Assembly: GCA_038025085.1 (NCBI GenBank)
Contig: CM076146.1
Coordinates: forward strand, 23,940,501 to 24,004,500
DNA: 64,000 nucleotides
Direction: 5' to 3'
From: Tetragonia tetragonoides
Lineage: Eukaryota; Streptophyta; Magnoliopsida; Caryophyllales; Aizoaceae
Shown piece after piece: positions 12,142-25,545 of this stretch. Made by a program: the position numbers and the translations under genes. The first letter of the stretch is position 1. The number at the start of each line of letters is the position of its first letter. The notes beneath the pieces were generated by a model. It was given only the letters and a program-made list of their open reading frames with translations. It had not been told where the DNA came from and did no database searches.

Positions 12142-14916
12142 CCTAGGATGTTTACAAGTACAAACAAGCTTCAACTCAAGCTTTTGAATGCATTTACGCG
12201 TTTTAAAAGCTCATACGAGTAGAGTGAAAGAGATTTGAGTTCTTTTGTGTTGTATATTCAGAGAAAGCATCCAAATACGTTGTTTGCATTCATTTGAGCG
12301 TGAAACTACACCTAGGATGTTTACAGTTACAAACAAGCTTCAACTCAAGCTTTTGAATGCATTTATGCTTTTTAAAAGCTCATACGAGTAGGGTGAAAGA
12401 GATTTGAGTTCTTTTGTGTTGTATATTAAGAGAAAGGATCCAAATACTGTGTTTGTATTCATTTGAGTGTGAAACTACACCTAGGATGTTTACAGTTACA
12501 AACAAGCTTCAACTCAAGCTTTTGAATGCATTTATGCTTTTTAAAAGCTCATACGAGTAGGGTGAAAGAGATTTGAGTTCTTTTTTGTTGTATATTCAGA
12601 GAAAGCATCCAAATACGTTGTTTGCATTCATTTGAGCGTGAAACTACACCTAGGATGTTTACAGTTACAAACAAGCTTCAACTCAAGCTTTTGAATGCAT
12701 TTATGCTTTTTAAAAGCTCATACGAGTAGGGTGAAAGAGATTTGAATTCTTTTGTGTTGTATATTAAGAGAAAGCATCCAAATACTATGTTTGCATTCAT
12801 TTGAGTGTGAAACTACACCTAGGATGTTTACAAGTACAAACATGTTTCAACTCAAGCTCTTGAATGAATTTTCGCGTTTTAACAGCTCTTAGAACTAGGG
12901 TGATAGAAATTGAGTTCTTTTGTGTTGTATATTAAGAGAAATCATCCAAATACTTTGCTTTCATTCATTTGAGTGTGAAACTACACCTAGCATGTTTACA
13001 GTTACAAACAAGCTTCAACTCAAGCTTTTGAATGCATTTATGCTTTTTAAAAGCTCATACAAGTAGGGTGAAAGAGATTTGAGTTCTTTTGTGTTGTATA
13101 TTAAGAGAAAGCATCCAAATACTTTGTTTTCATTCATTTGAATGTGTGAAACTAAACCTAGGATTTTTACAAGTACAAACAAGCTTCAACTCAAGCTTTT
13201 GAAAGCATTTATGCTTTTTAAAAGCTCATACGTGTAGGGTGAAAGAGATTTGAGTTCTTTTGTGTTGTATATTAAGAGAAAGCATCCAAATACTTTGTTT
13301 GCATTCATTTGAGCGTGAAACTATACTTTGGATGTTTACAAGTACAAACAAGCTTCAACTCAAGCTGTTGAACGAATTTACGCGGTTTAACAGCTCATAC
13401 GAGTAAGGTGAAAGAGATTTGAGTTCTTTTGTGTTGTATATTAAGATAAAGCATCCTTATACTTTGTTTGCATTCATTTGAATGTGTGAAACTAAACCTA
13501 GGATGTTTACAAGTACAAACAAGCTTCAACTCAAGCTTTTGAATGTATTTACGCTTTTTAACAGCTCTTACGACAAGGGTGATAGAAATTGAGTTCTTTT
13601 GTGTTGTATTTTAAGAGAAAGCATCCAAATACTTTGTTTGTATTCATTTGAGTGTGAAACTACACCTAGGATGTTTACAAGTACAAACAAGCTTCAACTC
13701 AAGCTTTTGAATGTATTTACGCATTTTAAAAGCTCATACGAGTAGGGTAAAAGAGATTTGAGTTCTTTTGTGTTGTATATTAAGAGAAAGCATCCAAATA
13801 CTTTGTTTGCATTCATTTCAATGTGTGAAACTACACCTAGGATGTTTACAAGTACAAACAAGCTTCAACTCAAGCCTTTGAATGTATTTACGCGTTTTAA
13901 CAGCTGTTACGACTAGCGTGATAGAAATTGAGTTCTTTTGTGTTGTATATTAAGAGAAAGAATCCAAATACTTTGTTTGTATTCATTTGAGTGTGAAACT
14001 ACACCTAGGATGTTTACAAGTACAAACAAGCTTCAATTCAAGCTTTTGAATCTATTTACGCATTTTAAAAGCTCATACGAGTAGGGTAAAAGAGATTTGA
14101 GTTCTTTTGTGTTGTATATTAAGAGAAAGCTTCCAAATACTTTGTGTACATTCATTTGTGTGTGAAACTACACTTAGGATGTTTACAGTTACAAACAAGT
14201 TTCAACTCAAGCTTTTGAATGCATTTACGCGTTTTAAAAGCTCATACGAGTAGGGTGAAAGAGATTTGAGTTCTTTTGTGTTCTATATTAAGAGAAAGCA
14301 TCCAAATACTATGTTTTCATTCATTTGAATGTGTGAAACTAAACCTAGGATGTTTACAAGTACAAACAAGCTTCAACTCAAGCTTTTGAAAGCATTTATG
14401 CTTTTTAAAAGCTCATACGTGTAGGGTGAAAGAGATTTGAGTTCTTTTGTGTTGTATATTAAGAGAAAGCATCCAAATACTTTGTTTGCGTTCATTTGAG
14501 TGTGAAACTACACCTTGGATGTTTACAAGTACAAATAAGCTTCAACTCAAGCTTTTGAACGTATTTACGCGTTTTAAAAGCTCATACGAGTAGGGTGAAA
14601 GAGATTTGAGTTCTTTTGTGTTGTATATTAAGAGAAAGCATCCAAATACTTTGTTTGCATTCATTAGAATGTGTGAAACTACACCTAGGATGTTTACAAG
14701 TACAAACAAGCTTCAACTCAAGCTTTTCAATGTATTTACGCGTTTTAACAGCTCTTACGACTAGGGTGATAGAAATTGAGTTCTTTTGTGTTGTATATTA
14801 AGAGAAAGCATCCAAATACTTTGTTTGTATTCATTTGAGTGTGAAACTACACCTAGGATGTTTACAGTTACAAACAAGCTTCAACTCAAGCTTTTGAATG
14901 CATTTATGCTTTTTAA

Positions 14917-15030
14917 GGGAAAGCATCCAAATACTTTGTTTGTATTCATTTGAGTGTGAAACTACACCTAGCATGTTTACAAGTACAAACAAGCTTCAAC
15001 TCAAGCATTTTAATGTATTTACGCATTTTA
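14917..15030 (+). repeat. Shortened monomer junction (TTTTTAA/GGGAAAGC)
   Basis: The segment that normally runs from TTTTTAAAAGCTCATACG to TTAAGAGAAAGC is collapsed to TTTTTAAGGGAAAGC. This removes about 55 bp and leaves a monomer of about 114 bp. The same junction appears 13 times in the window, with the GGG starting at 14917, 18921, 19542, 20163, 22311, 23439, 24060, 24681, 25642, 26770, 27391, 28012 and 31004. It was therefore one deletion event followed by amplification. This is the leftmost example. The interval given is the approximate span of the short unit after the junction. Confidence 0.75.
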
Positions 15031-16640
15031 AAAGCTCATACGAGTAGGGTGAAAGAGATTTGAGTTCTTTTGTGTTGTATATTAAGAGAAAGCTTCCAAA
15101 TACTTTGTGTACATTCATTTGTGTGTGAAACTACACTTAGGATGTTTACAGTTACAAACAAGTTTCAACTCAAGCTTTTGAATGCATTTACGCGTTTTAA
15201 AAGCTCACACGAGTAGGGTGAAAGAGATTTGAGTTCTTTTGTGTTGTATATTAAGAGAAAGTTTCCAAATACTTTGTGTACATTCATTTGAGTGTGAAAC
15301 TACACCTAGGATGTTTACAGTTACAAACAAGTTTCAAGTCAAGCTTTTGAATGCATTTACGCGTTTTAAAAGCTCGTACGAGTAGGGTGAAAGAGATTTG
15401 AGTTCTTTTGTGTTGTATATTAAGAGAAAGCATCCAAATACTATGTTTGCATTCATTTGAGTGTGAAACTACACCTAGGATGTTTACAAGTACAAACAAG
15501 TTTCAACTCAAGCTGTTGAATGAATTTTCGCGTTTTAACAGCTCTTACGACAAGGGTGATAGAAATTGAGTTCTTTTGTGTTGTATATTAAGAGAAATTA
15601 TCCAAATATTTTGTTTGCATTCATTTGAGTGTGAAACTAATCCTAGGATTTTTACAGTTACAAACAAGCTTCAACTCAAGCTTTTGAATGCATTTATGCT
15701 TTTTAAAAGCTCATACGAGTAGGGTGAAAGAGATTTGAGTTCTTTTGTGTTGTATATTAAGAGAAAGCATCCAAATACTTTGTTTGTATTCATTTGAGTG
15801 TGAAACTACACCTAGGATGTTTACAAGTACAAACAAGCTTCAACTCAAACTTTTGAATGTATTTACGCATTTTAAAAGCTCATACGAGTAGGGTAAAAGA
15901 GATTTGAGTTCTTTTGTGTTGTATATTAAGAGAAAGCTTCCAAAACCTTTGTGTACATTCATTTGAGCGTGAAACTACACCTAGGATGTTTACAGTTACA
16001 AACAAGTTTCAACTCAAGCTTTTGAATGCATTTACGCGTTTTAAAAGCTCATACGAGTAGGGTGAAAGAGATTTGAATTCTTTTGTGTTGTATATTAAAA
16101 GAAAGCATCCAAATACTATGTTTGCATTCATTTGAGTGTGAAACTACACCTAGGATGTTTACAAGTACAAACAAGTTTCAACTCAAGCTATTGAATGAAT
16201 TTTCGCGTTTTAACAGCTCTTAGAACTAGGGTGATAGAAATTGAGTTCTTTTGTGTTGTATATTAAGAGAAATCATCCAAATACTTTGTTTTCATTCATT
16301 TGAATGTGTGAAACTAAACCTAGGATGTTTACAAGTACAAACAAGCTTCAACTCAAGCTTTTCAAAGCATTTATGCTTTTTAAAAGCTCATACGTGTAGG
16401 GTGAAAGAGATTTGAGTTCTTTTGTGTTGTATATTAAGAGAAAGCATCCAAATACTTTGTTTGCTTTCATTTGAGTGTGAAACTACACCTTGGATGTTTA
16501 CAAGTACAAACAAGCTTCAACTCAAGCTGTTGAACGAATTTATGCGGTTTAACAGCTCTTACGACAAGGGTGATAGAAATTGAGTTCTTTTGTGTTGTAT
16601 ATTAAGAGAAAGCTTCCAAATACTTTGTGTACATTCATTT

Positions 16641-19600
16641 GCGTGTAAAACTACACCTAGGATGTTTACAGTTACAAACAAGTTTCAACTCAAGCTTTTG
16701 AATGCATTTACGCGTTTTAAAAGCTCATACGAGTAGGGTGAAAGAGATTTGAGTTCTTTTGTGTTGTATATTAAGAGAAAGCATCCAAATACTATGTTTG
16801 CATTCATTTTTGTGTGAAACTACACCTAGGATGTTTACAAGTACAAACAAGTTTCAACTCAAGCTGTTGAATGAATTTACGCGTTTTAACAGCTCTTACG
16901 ACAAGGGTGATAGAAATTGAGTTCTTTTGTGCTGTATATTAAGAGAAATCATCCAAATACTTTGTTTGCTTTCATTTGAGTGTGAAACTACACCTAGGAT
17001 GTTTACAAGTACAAACAAGCTTCAACTCAAGCTTTTGAATGTATTTACGCGTTTTAAAAGCTCATACGAGTGGGGTGAAAGAGATTTGAGTTCTTTTGTG
17101 TTGTATATTAAGAGAAAGCATCCAAATACTTTGTTTGCATTCATTTGAATGTGTGAAAATACACCTAGGATGTTTACAAGTACAAACAAGCTTCAACTCA
17201 AGCTTTTGAATGTATTTACGCGTTTTAACAGCTCTTACGACTAGGGTGATAGAAATTGAGTTCTTTTGTGTTGTATATTAAGAGAAAGCATCCAAATACT
17301 TTGTTTGTATTCATTTGAGTGTCAAACTACACCTAGGATGTTTACAGTTACAAACAAACTTCAACTCAAGCTTTTAAATGCATTTATGCTTTTTAAAAGC
17401 TCATACGAGTAGGGTGAAAGAGATTTGAGTTCTTTTGTGTTGTATATTAAGAGAAAGCATCCAAACACTTTGTTTGCATTCATTTGAATGTGTGAAACAA
17501 AACCTAGGATGTTTGCAAGTACAAACAAGCTTCAACTCAAGCTTTTGAACGAATTTACGCGGTTTAACAGCTCATACGAGTAAGGTGAAAGAGATTTGAG
17601 TTCTTTTGTATTGTATATTAAGAGAAAGCATCCAAATACTTTGTTTGCATTCATTTGAATGTGTGAATCTAAACCTAGGATGTTTACAAGTACAAACAAG
17701 CTACAACTCAAGCTTTTGAATGCATTTATGCTTTTTAAAAGCTCATACGAGTAGGGTGAAAGAGATTTGAGTTCTTTTGTGTTGTATATTAAGAGAAAGG
17801 ATCCAAATACTGTGTTTGTATTCATTTGAGTGTGAAACTACACCTAGGATGTTTAGAAGTACAAACAAGCTTCAACTCAAGCTTTTGAATGTATTTACGC
17901 ATTTTAAAAGCTCATACGAGTAGGGTGAAAGAGATTTGAGTTCTTTTGTGTTGTATATTAAGAGAAAGCATCCAAATACTTTGTGTACATTCATTTGAGT
18001 GTGAAACTATACCTAGGATGTTTACAGTTACACACAAGCTTCAACTCAAGATTTTGAATGCATTTACGCGTTTTAAAAGCTCATACGAGTAGGGTGAAAG
18101 AGATTTGAGTTCTTTTGTGTTGTATATTAAGAGAAAGCATCCAAATACGTTGCTTGCATTTATTTGAGTGTGAAACTACACCTTGGATGTTTACAGTTAC
18201 AAACAAGCTTCAACTCAAGCTTTTGAATGCATTTATACTTTTTAAATGCTCATACGAGTAGGGTGAAAGAGATTTGAGTTCTTTTGTGTTGTATATTAAG
18301 AGAAAGCATCCAAATACTTTGTTTGTATTCATTTGACTGTGAAACTACACCTAGGATGTTTACAAGTACAAACAAGCTTCAACTCAAGCTTTTGAATGTA
18401 TTTACGCATTTTAAAAGCTCATACGAGTAGGGTAAAAGAGATTTGAGTTCTTTTGTGTTGTATATTAAGAGAAAGCTTCCAAATACTTTGTGTACATTCA
18501 TTTGAGTGTGAAACTACACCTAGGATGTTTACCGTTACAAACAAGTTTCAACTCAAGCTTTTGAATGCATTTACGCGTTTTAAAAGCTCATACGAGTAGG
18601 GTGAAAGAGATTTGAATTCTTTTGTGTTGTATATTAAGAGAAAGCATCCAAATACTATGTTTGCATTCATTTGAGTGTGAAACTACACCTAGGATGTTTA
18701 CAAGTACAAACAAGTTTCAACTCAAGCTGTTGAATGAATTTTCGCGTTTTAACAGCTCTTAGAACTAGGGTGATAGAAATTGAGTTCTTTTGTGTTGTAT
18801 ATTAAGAGAAATCATCCAAATACTTTGTTTTCATTCATTTGAGTGTGAAACTACACCTAGGATGTTTACAGTTACAAACAAGCTTCAACTCAAGCTTTTG
18901 AATGCATTTATGCTTTTTAAGGGAAAGCATCCAAATACTTTGTTTGTATTCATTTGAGTGTGAAACTACACCTAGCATGTTTACAAGTACAAACAAGCTT
19001 CAACTCAAGCATTTTAATGTATTTACGCATTTTAAAAGCTCATACGAGTAGGGTAAAAGAGATTTGAGTTCTTTTGTGTTGTATATTAAGAGAAAGCTTC
19101 CAAAACCTTTGTGTACATTCATTTGAGCGTGAAACTACACCTAGGATGTTTACAGTTACAAACAAGTTTCAACTCAAGCTTTTGAATGCATTTACGCGTT
19201 TTAAAAGCTCATACGAGTAGGGTGAAAGAGATTTGAATTCTTTTGTGTTGTATATTAAGAGAAAGCATCCAAATACTATGTTTGCATTCATTTGAGTGTG
19301 AAACTACACCTAGGATGTTTACAAGTACAAACAAGTTTCAACTCAAGCTGTTGAATGAATTTTCGCGTTTTAACAGCTCTTAGAACTAGGGTGATAGAAA
19401 TTGAGTTCTTTTGTGTTGTATATTAAGAGAAATCATCCAAATACTTTGTTTTCATTCATTTGAGTGTGAAACTACACCTAGGATGTTTACAGTTACAAAC
19501 AAGCTTCAACTCAAGCTTTTGAATGCATTTATGCTTTTTAAGGGAAAGCATCCAAATACTTTGTTTGTATTCATTTGAGTGTGAAACTACACCTAGCATG

Positions 19601-22214
19601 TTTACAAGTACAAACAAGCTTCAACTCAAGCATTTTAATGTATTTACGCATTTTAAAAGCTCATACGAGTAGGGTAAAAGAGATTTGAGTTCTTTTGTGT
19701 TGTATATTAAGAGAAAGCTTCCAAAACCTTTGTGTACATTCATTTGAGCGTGAAACTACACCTAGGATGTTTACAGTTACAAACAAGTTTCAACTCAAGC
19801 TTTTGAATGCATTTACGCGTTTTAAAAGCTCATACGAGTAGGGTGAAAGAGATTTGAATTCTTTTGTGTTGTATATTAAGAGAAAGCATCCAAATACTAT
19901 GTTTGCATTCATTTGAGTGTGAAACTACACCTAGGATGTTTACAAGTACAAACAAGTTTCAACTCAAGCTGTTGAATGAATTTTCGCGTTTTAACAGCTC
20001 TTAGAACTAGGGTGATAGAAATTGAGTTCTTTTGTGTTGTATATTAAGAGAAATCATCCAAATACTTTGTTTTCATTCATTTGAGTGTGAAACTACACCT
20101 AGGATGTTTACAGTTACAAACAAGCTTCAACTCAAGCTTTTGAATGCATTTATGCTTTTTAAGGGAAAGCATCCAAATACTTTGTTTGTATTCATTTGAG
20201 TGTGAAACTACACCTAGCATGTTTACAAGTACAAACAAGCTTCAACTCAAGCATTTGAATGTATTTACGCATTTTAAAAGCTCATACGAGTAGGGTAAAA
20301 GAGATTTGAGTTCTTTTGTGTTGTATATTAAGAGAAAGCTTCCAAAACCTTTGTGTACATTCATTTGAGCGTGAAACTACACCTAGGATGTTTACAGTTA
20401 CAAACAAGTTTCAACTCAAGCTTTTGAATGCATTTACGCGTTTTAAAAGCTCATACGAGTAGGGTGAAAGAGATTTGAATTCTTTTGTGTTGTATATTAA
20501 AAGAAAGCATCCAAATACTATGTTTGCATTCATTTGAGTGTGAAACTACACCTAGGATGTTTACAAGTACAAACAAGTTTCAACTCAAGCTATTGAATGA
20601 ATTTTCGCGTTTTAACAGCTCTTAGAACTAGGGTGATAGAAATTGAGTTCTTTTGTGTTGTATATTAAGAGAAATCATCCAAATACTTTGTTTTCATTCA
20701 TTTGAATGTGTGAAACTAAACCTAGGATGTTTACAAGTACAAACAAGCTTCAACTCAAGCTTTTGAAAGCATTTATGCTTTTTAAAAGCTCATACGTGTA
20801 GGGTGAAAGAGATTTGAGTTCTTTTGTGTTGTATATTAAGAGAAAGCTTCCAAAACCTTTGTGTACATTCATTTGAGCGTGAAACTACACCTAGGATGTT
20901 TACAGTTACAAACAAGTTTCAACTCAAGCTTTTGAATGCATTTACGCGTTTTAAAAGCTCATACGAGTAGGGTGAAAGAGATTTGAGTTCTTTTGTGTTG
21001 TATATTAAGAGAAAGCATCCAAATACTATGTTTGCATTCATTTTTGTGTGAAACTACACCTAGGATGTTTACAAGTACAAACAAGTTTCAACTCAAGCTG
21101 TTGAATGAATTTACGCGTTTTAACAGCTCTTACGACAAGGGTGATAGAAATTGAGTTCTTTTGTGCTGTATATTAAGAGAAATCATCCAAATACTTTGTT
21201 TGCTTTCATTTGAGTGTGAAACTACACCTAGGATGTTTACAAGTACAAACAAGCTTCAACTCAAGCTTTTGAATGTATTTACGCGTTTTAAAAGCTCATA
21301 CGAGTGGGGTGAAAGAGATTTGAGTTCTTTTGTGTTGTATATTAAGAGAAAGCATCCAAATACTTTGTTTGCATTCATTTGAATGTGTGAAAATACACCT
21401 AGGATGTTTACAAGTACAAACAAGCTTCAACTCAAGCTTTTGAATGTATTTACGCGTTTTAACAGCTCTTACGACTAGGGTGATAGAAATTGAGTTCTTT
21501 TGTGTTGTATATTAAGAGAAAGCATCCAAATACTTTGTTTGTATTCATTTGAGTGTCAAACTACACCTAGGATGTTTACAGTTACAAACAAACTTCAACT
21601 CAAGCTTTTAAATGCATTTATGCTTTTTAAAAGCTCATACGAGTAGGGTGAAAGAGATTTGAGTTCTTTTGTGTTGTATATTAAGAGGAAGCATCCAAAT
21701 ACTTTGTTTGCATTCATTTGAATGTGTGAAACAAAACCTAGGATGTTTACAAGTACAAACAAGCTTCAACTCAAGCTTTTGAACGAATTTACGCGGTTTA
21801 ACAGCTCATACGAGTAAGGTGAAAGAGATTTGAGTTCTTTTGTATTGTATATTAAGAGAAAGCAAACAAATACTTTGTTTGCATTCATTTGAATGTGTGA
21901 ATCTAAACCTAGGATGTTTACAAGTACAAACAAGCTACAACTCAAGCTTTTGAATGCATTTATGCTTTTTAAAAGCTCATACGAGTAGGGTGAAAGAGAT
22001 TTGAGTTCTTTTGTGTTGTATATTAAGAGAAAGGATCCAAATACTGTGTTTGTATTCATTTGATTGTGAAACTACACCTAGGATGTTTAGAAGTACAAAC
22101 AAGCTTCAACTCAAGCTTTTGAATGTATTTACGCATTTTAAAAGCTCATACGAGTAGGGTGAAAGAGATTTGAGTTCTTTTGTGTTGTATATTAAGAGAA
22201 AGCATCCAAATACT
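16641..22214 (+). repeat. Satellite domain B, first segment
   Basis: About 16640-17990 matches 20870-22230 at an offset of 4,234 bp. The markers are the GTGCTGTATATTAAG variant at about 16930 and 21164, and a CGAGTGGGGTG variant shortly after each. About 17920-21020 is repeated at 22440-25540 at an offset of 4,518 bp. The segment thus consists of nested multi-kilobase duplications. The short open frames here (73 and 97 codons) are repeated monomer sequence and not genes. Confidence 0.8.
18921..20783 (+). repeat. 621-bp four-monomer units, block 1 (three units)
   Basis: The short-monomer junction recurs at 18921, 19542 and 20163, exactly 621 bp apart. This equals three normal monomers plus one of about 114 bp. 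The units share the variants AAGCTTCCAAAACC, TTGAATTC and TTGAATGAATTTTCGCG. The third unit diverges in its last 80 bp or so, near 20700, into the GAATGTGTG type. Confidence 0.9.
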
Positions 22215-25200
22215 TTGTGTACATTCATTTGAGTGTGAAACTACACCTAGGATGTTTACAGTTACAAACAAGCTTCAACTCAAGCTTTTGAATGCATTTA
22301 TGCTTTTTAAGGGAAAGCATCCAAATACTTTGTTTGTATTCATTTGAGTGTGAAACTACACCTAGCATGTTTACAAGTACAAACAAGCTTCAACTCAAGC
22401 ATTTTAATGTATTTACGCATTTTAAAAGCTCATACGAGTAGGGTGAAAGAGATTTGAGTTCTTTTGTGTTGTATATTAAGAGAAAGCATCCAAATACTTT
22501 GTGTACATTCATTTGAGTGTGAAACTATACCTAGGATGTTTACAGTTACACACAAGCTTCAACTCAAGATTTTGAATGCATTTACGCGTTTTAAAAGCTC
22601 ATACGAGTAGGGTGAAAGAGATTTGAGTTCTTTTGTGTTGTATATTAAGAGAAAGCATCCAAATACGTTGCTTGCATTTATTTGAGTGTGAAACTACACC
22701 TTGGATGTTTACAGTTACAAACAAGCTTCAACTCAAGCTTTTGAATGCATTTATACTTTTTAAATGCTCATACGAGTAGGGTGAAAGAGATTTGAGTTCT
22801 TTTGTGTTGTATATTAAGAGAAAGCATCCAAATACTTTGTTTGTATTCATTTGACTGTGAAACTACACCTAGGATGTTTACAAGTACAAACAAGCTTCAA
22901 CTCAAGCTTTTGAATGTATTTACGCATTTTAAAAGCTCATACGAGTAGGGTAAAAGAGATTTGAGTTCTTTTGTGTTGTATATTAAGAGAAAGCTTCCAA
23001 ATACTTTGTGTACATTCATTTGAGTGTGAAACTATACCTAGGATGTTTACCGTTACAAACAAGTTTCAACTCAAGCTTTTGAATGCATTTACGCGTTTTA
23101 AAAGCTCATACGAGTAGGGTGAAAGAGATTTGAATTCTTTTGTGTTGTATATTAAGAGAAAGCATCCAAATACTATGTTTGCATTCATTTGAGTGTGAAA
23201 CTACACCTAGGATGTTTACAAGTACAAACAAGTTTCAACTCAAGCTGTTGAATGAATTTTCGCGTTTTAACAGCTCTTAGAACTAGGGTGATAGAAATTG
23301 AGTTCTTTTGTGTTGTATATTAAGAGAAATCATCCAAATACTTTGTTTTCATTCATTTGAGTGTGAAACTACACCTAGGATGTTTACAGTTACAAACAAG
23401 CTTCAACTCAAGCTTTTGAATGCATTTATGCTTTTTAAGGGAAAGCATCCAAATACTTTGTTTGTATTCATTTGAGTGTGAAACTACACCTAGCATGTTT
23501 ACAAGTACAAACAAGCTTCAACTCAAGCATTTTAATGTATTTACGCTTTTTAAAAGCTCATACGAGTAGGGTAAAAGAGATTTGAGTTCTTTTGTGTTGT
23601 ATATTAAGAGAAAGCTTCCAAAACCTTTGTGTACATTCATTTGAGCGTGAAACTACACCTAGGATGTTTACAGTTACAAACAAGTTTCAACTCAAGCTTT
23701 TGAATGCATTTACGCGTTTTAAAAGCTCATACGAGTAGGGTGAAAGAGATTTGAATTCTTTTGTGTTGTATATTAAGAGAAAGCATCCAAATACTATGTT
23801 TGCATTCATTTGAGTGTGAAACTACACCTAGGATGTTTACAAGTACAAACAAGTTTCAACTCAAGCTGTTGAATGAATTTTCGCGTTTTAACAGCTCTTA
23901 GAACTAGGGTGATAGAAATTGAGTTCTTTTGTGTTGTATATTAAGAGAAATCATCCAAATACTTTGTTTTCATTCATTTGAGTGTGAAACTACACCTAGG
24001 ATGTTTACAGTTACAAACAAGCTTCAACTCAAGCTTTTGAATGCATTTATGCTTTTTAAGGGAAAGCATCCAAATACTTTGTTTGTATTCATTTGAGTGT
24101 GAAACTACACCTAGCATGTTTACAAGTACAAACAAGCTTCAACTCAAGCATTTTAATGTATTTACGCATTTTAAAAGCTCATACGAGTAGGGTAAAAGAG
24201 ATTTGAGTTCTTTTGTGTTGTATATTAAGAGAAAGCTTCCAAAACCTTTGTGTACATTCATTTGAGCGTGAAACTACACCTAGGATGTTTACAGTTACAA
24301 ACAAGTTTCAACTCAAGCTTTTGAATGCATTTACGCGTTTTAAAAGCTCATACGAGTAGGGTGAAAGAGATTTGAATTCTTTTGTGTTGTATATTAAGAG
24401 AAAGCATCCAAATACTATGTTTGCATTCATTTGAGTGTGAAACTACACCTAGGATGTTTACAAGTACAAACAAGTTTCAACTCAAGCTGTTGAATGAATT
24501 TTCGCGTTTTAACAGCTCTTAGAACTAGGGTGATAGAAATTGAGTTCTTTTGTGTTGTATATTAAGAGAAATCATCCAAATACTTTGTTTTCATTCATTT
24601 GAGTGTGAAACTACACCTAGGATGTTTACAGTTACAAACAAGCTTCAACTCAAGCTTTTGAATGCATTTATGCTTTTTAAGGGAAAGCATCCAAATACTT
24701 TGTTTGTATTCATTTGAGTGTGAAACTACACCTAGCATGTTTACAAGTACAAACAAGCTTCAACTCAAGCATTTGAATGTATTTACGCATTTTAAAAGCT
24801 CATACGAGTAGGGTAAAAGAGATTTGAGTTCTTTTGTGTTGTATATTAAGAGAAAGCTTCCAAAACCTTTGTGTACATTCATTTGAGCGTGAAACTACAC
24901 CTAGGATGTTTACAGTTACAAACAAGTTTCAACTCAAGCTTTTGAATGCATTTACGCGTTTTAAAAGCTCATACGAGTAGGGTGAAAGAGATTTGAATTC
25001 TTTTGTGTTGTATATTAAAAGAAAGCATCCAAATACTATGTTTGCATTCATTTGAGTGTGAAACTACACCTAGGATGTTTACAAGTACAAACAAGTTTCA
25101 ACTCAAGCTATTGAATGAATTTTCGCGTTTTAACAGCTCTTAGAACTAGGGTGATAGAAATTGAGTTCTTTTGTGTTGTATATTAAGAGAAATCATCCAA

Positions 25201-25545
25201 ATACTTTGTTTTCATTCATTTGAATGTGTGAAACTAAACCTAGGATGTTTACAAGTACAAACAAGCTTCAACTCAAGCTTTTGAAAGCATTTATGCTTTT
25301 TAAAAGCTCATACGTGTAGGGTGAAAGAGATTTGAGTTCTTTTGTGTTGTATATTAAGAGAAAGCTTCCAAAACCTTTGTGTACATTCATTTGAGCGTGA
25401 AACTACACCTAGGATGTTTACAGTTACAAACAAGTTTCAACTCAAGCTTTTGAATGCATTTACGCGTTTTAAAAGCTCATACGAGTAGGGTGAAAGAGAT
25501 TTGAGTTCTTTTGTGTTGTATATTAAGAGAAAGCATCCAAATACT
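22215..25545 (+). repeat. 3,331-bp tandem duplication, left copy
   Basis: From AGCATCCAAATACTTTGTGTAC at about 22201, the sequence recurs at 25532, 3,331 bp downstream, including short-monomer junctions 22311/25642, 23439/26770, 24060/27391 and 24681/28012. The left edge cannot be placed better than about 22140-22212 because the flanking monomers are alike. The right edge is clear at 25545/25546. Confidence 0.88.
23439..25301 (+). repeat. 621-bp four-monomer units, block 2 (three units)
   Basis: Short-monomer junctions lie at 23439, 24060 and 24681, 621 bp apart. This block matches block 1 at an offset of 4,518 bp and is carried by the left copy of the 3,331-bp duplication. Confidence 0.9.

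Larger units (their letters stand above)
11545..16640 (+). repeat. Irregular satellite mosaic between HOR domains
   Basis: The same monomer family continues, but the order of variant types follows no period that I could find over more than a few monomers. It mixes types seen in HOR A (CGCGGTTTAAC, TTCAGAGAAAG) with types seen further right (GAAAGGATCCAAATACTGTG, the TTTAAGGGAAAGC short monomer at 14917). It contains a 61-bp remnant at 12081. Monomers here look more divergent than in the flanking HORs. No gene was seen. Confidence 0.8.

Noticed and set aside
16927..17148. Open frames of 60-97 codons in the satellite (for example 16927-17148, 17532-17825, 41886-42107)
   Set aside because: They span repeated monomer sequence, reappear only because the blocks are duplicated, have no recognisable domain and no codon bias. 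They are chance frames in low-stop repeats.
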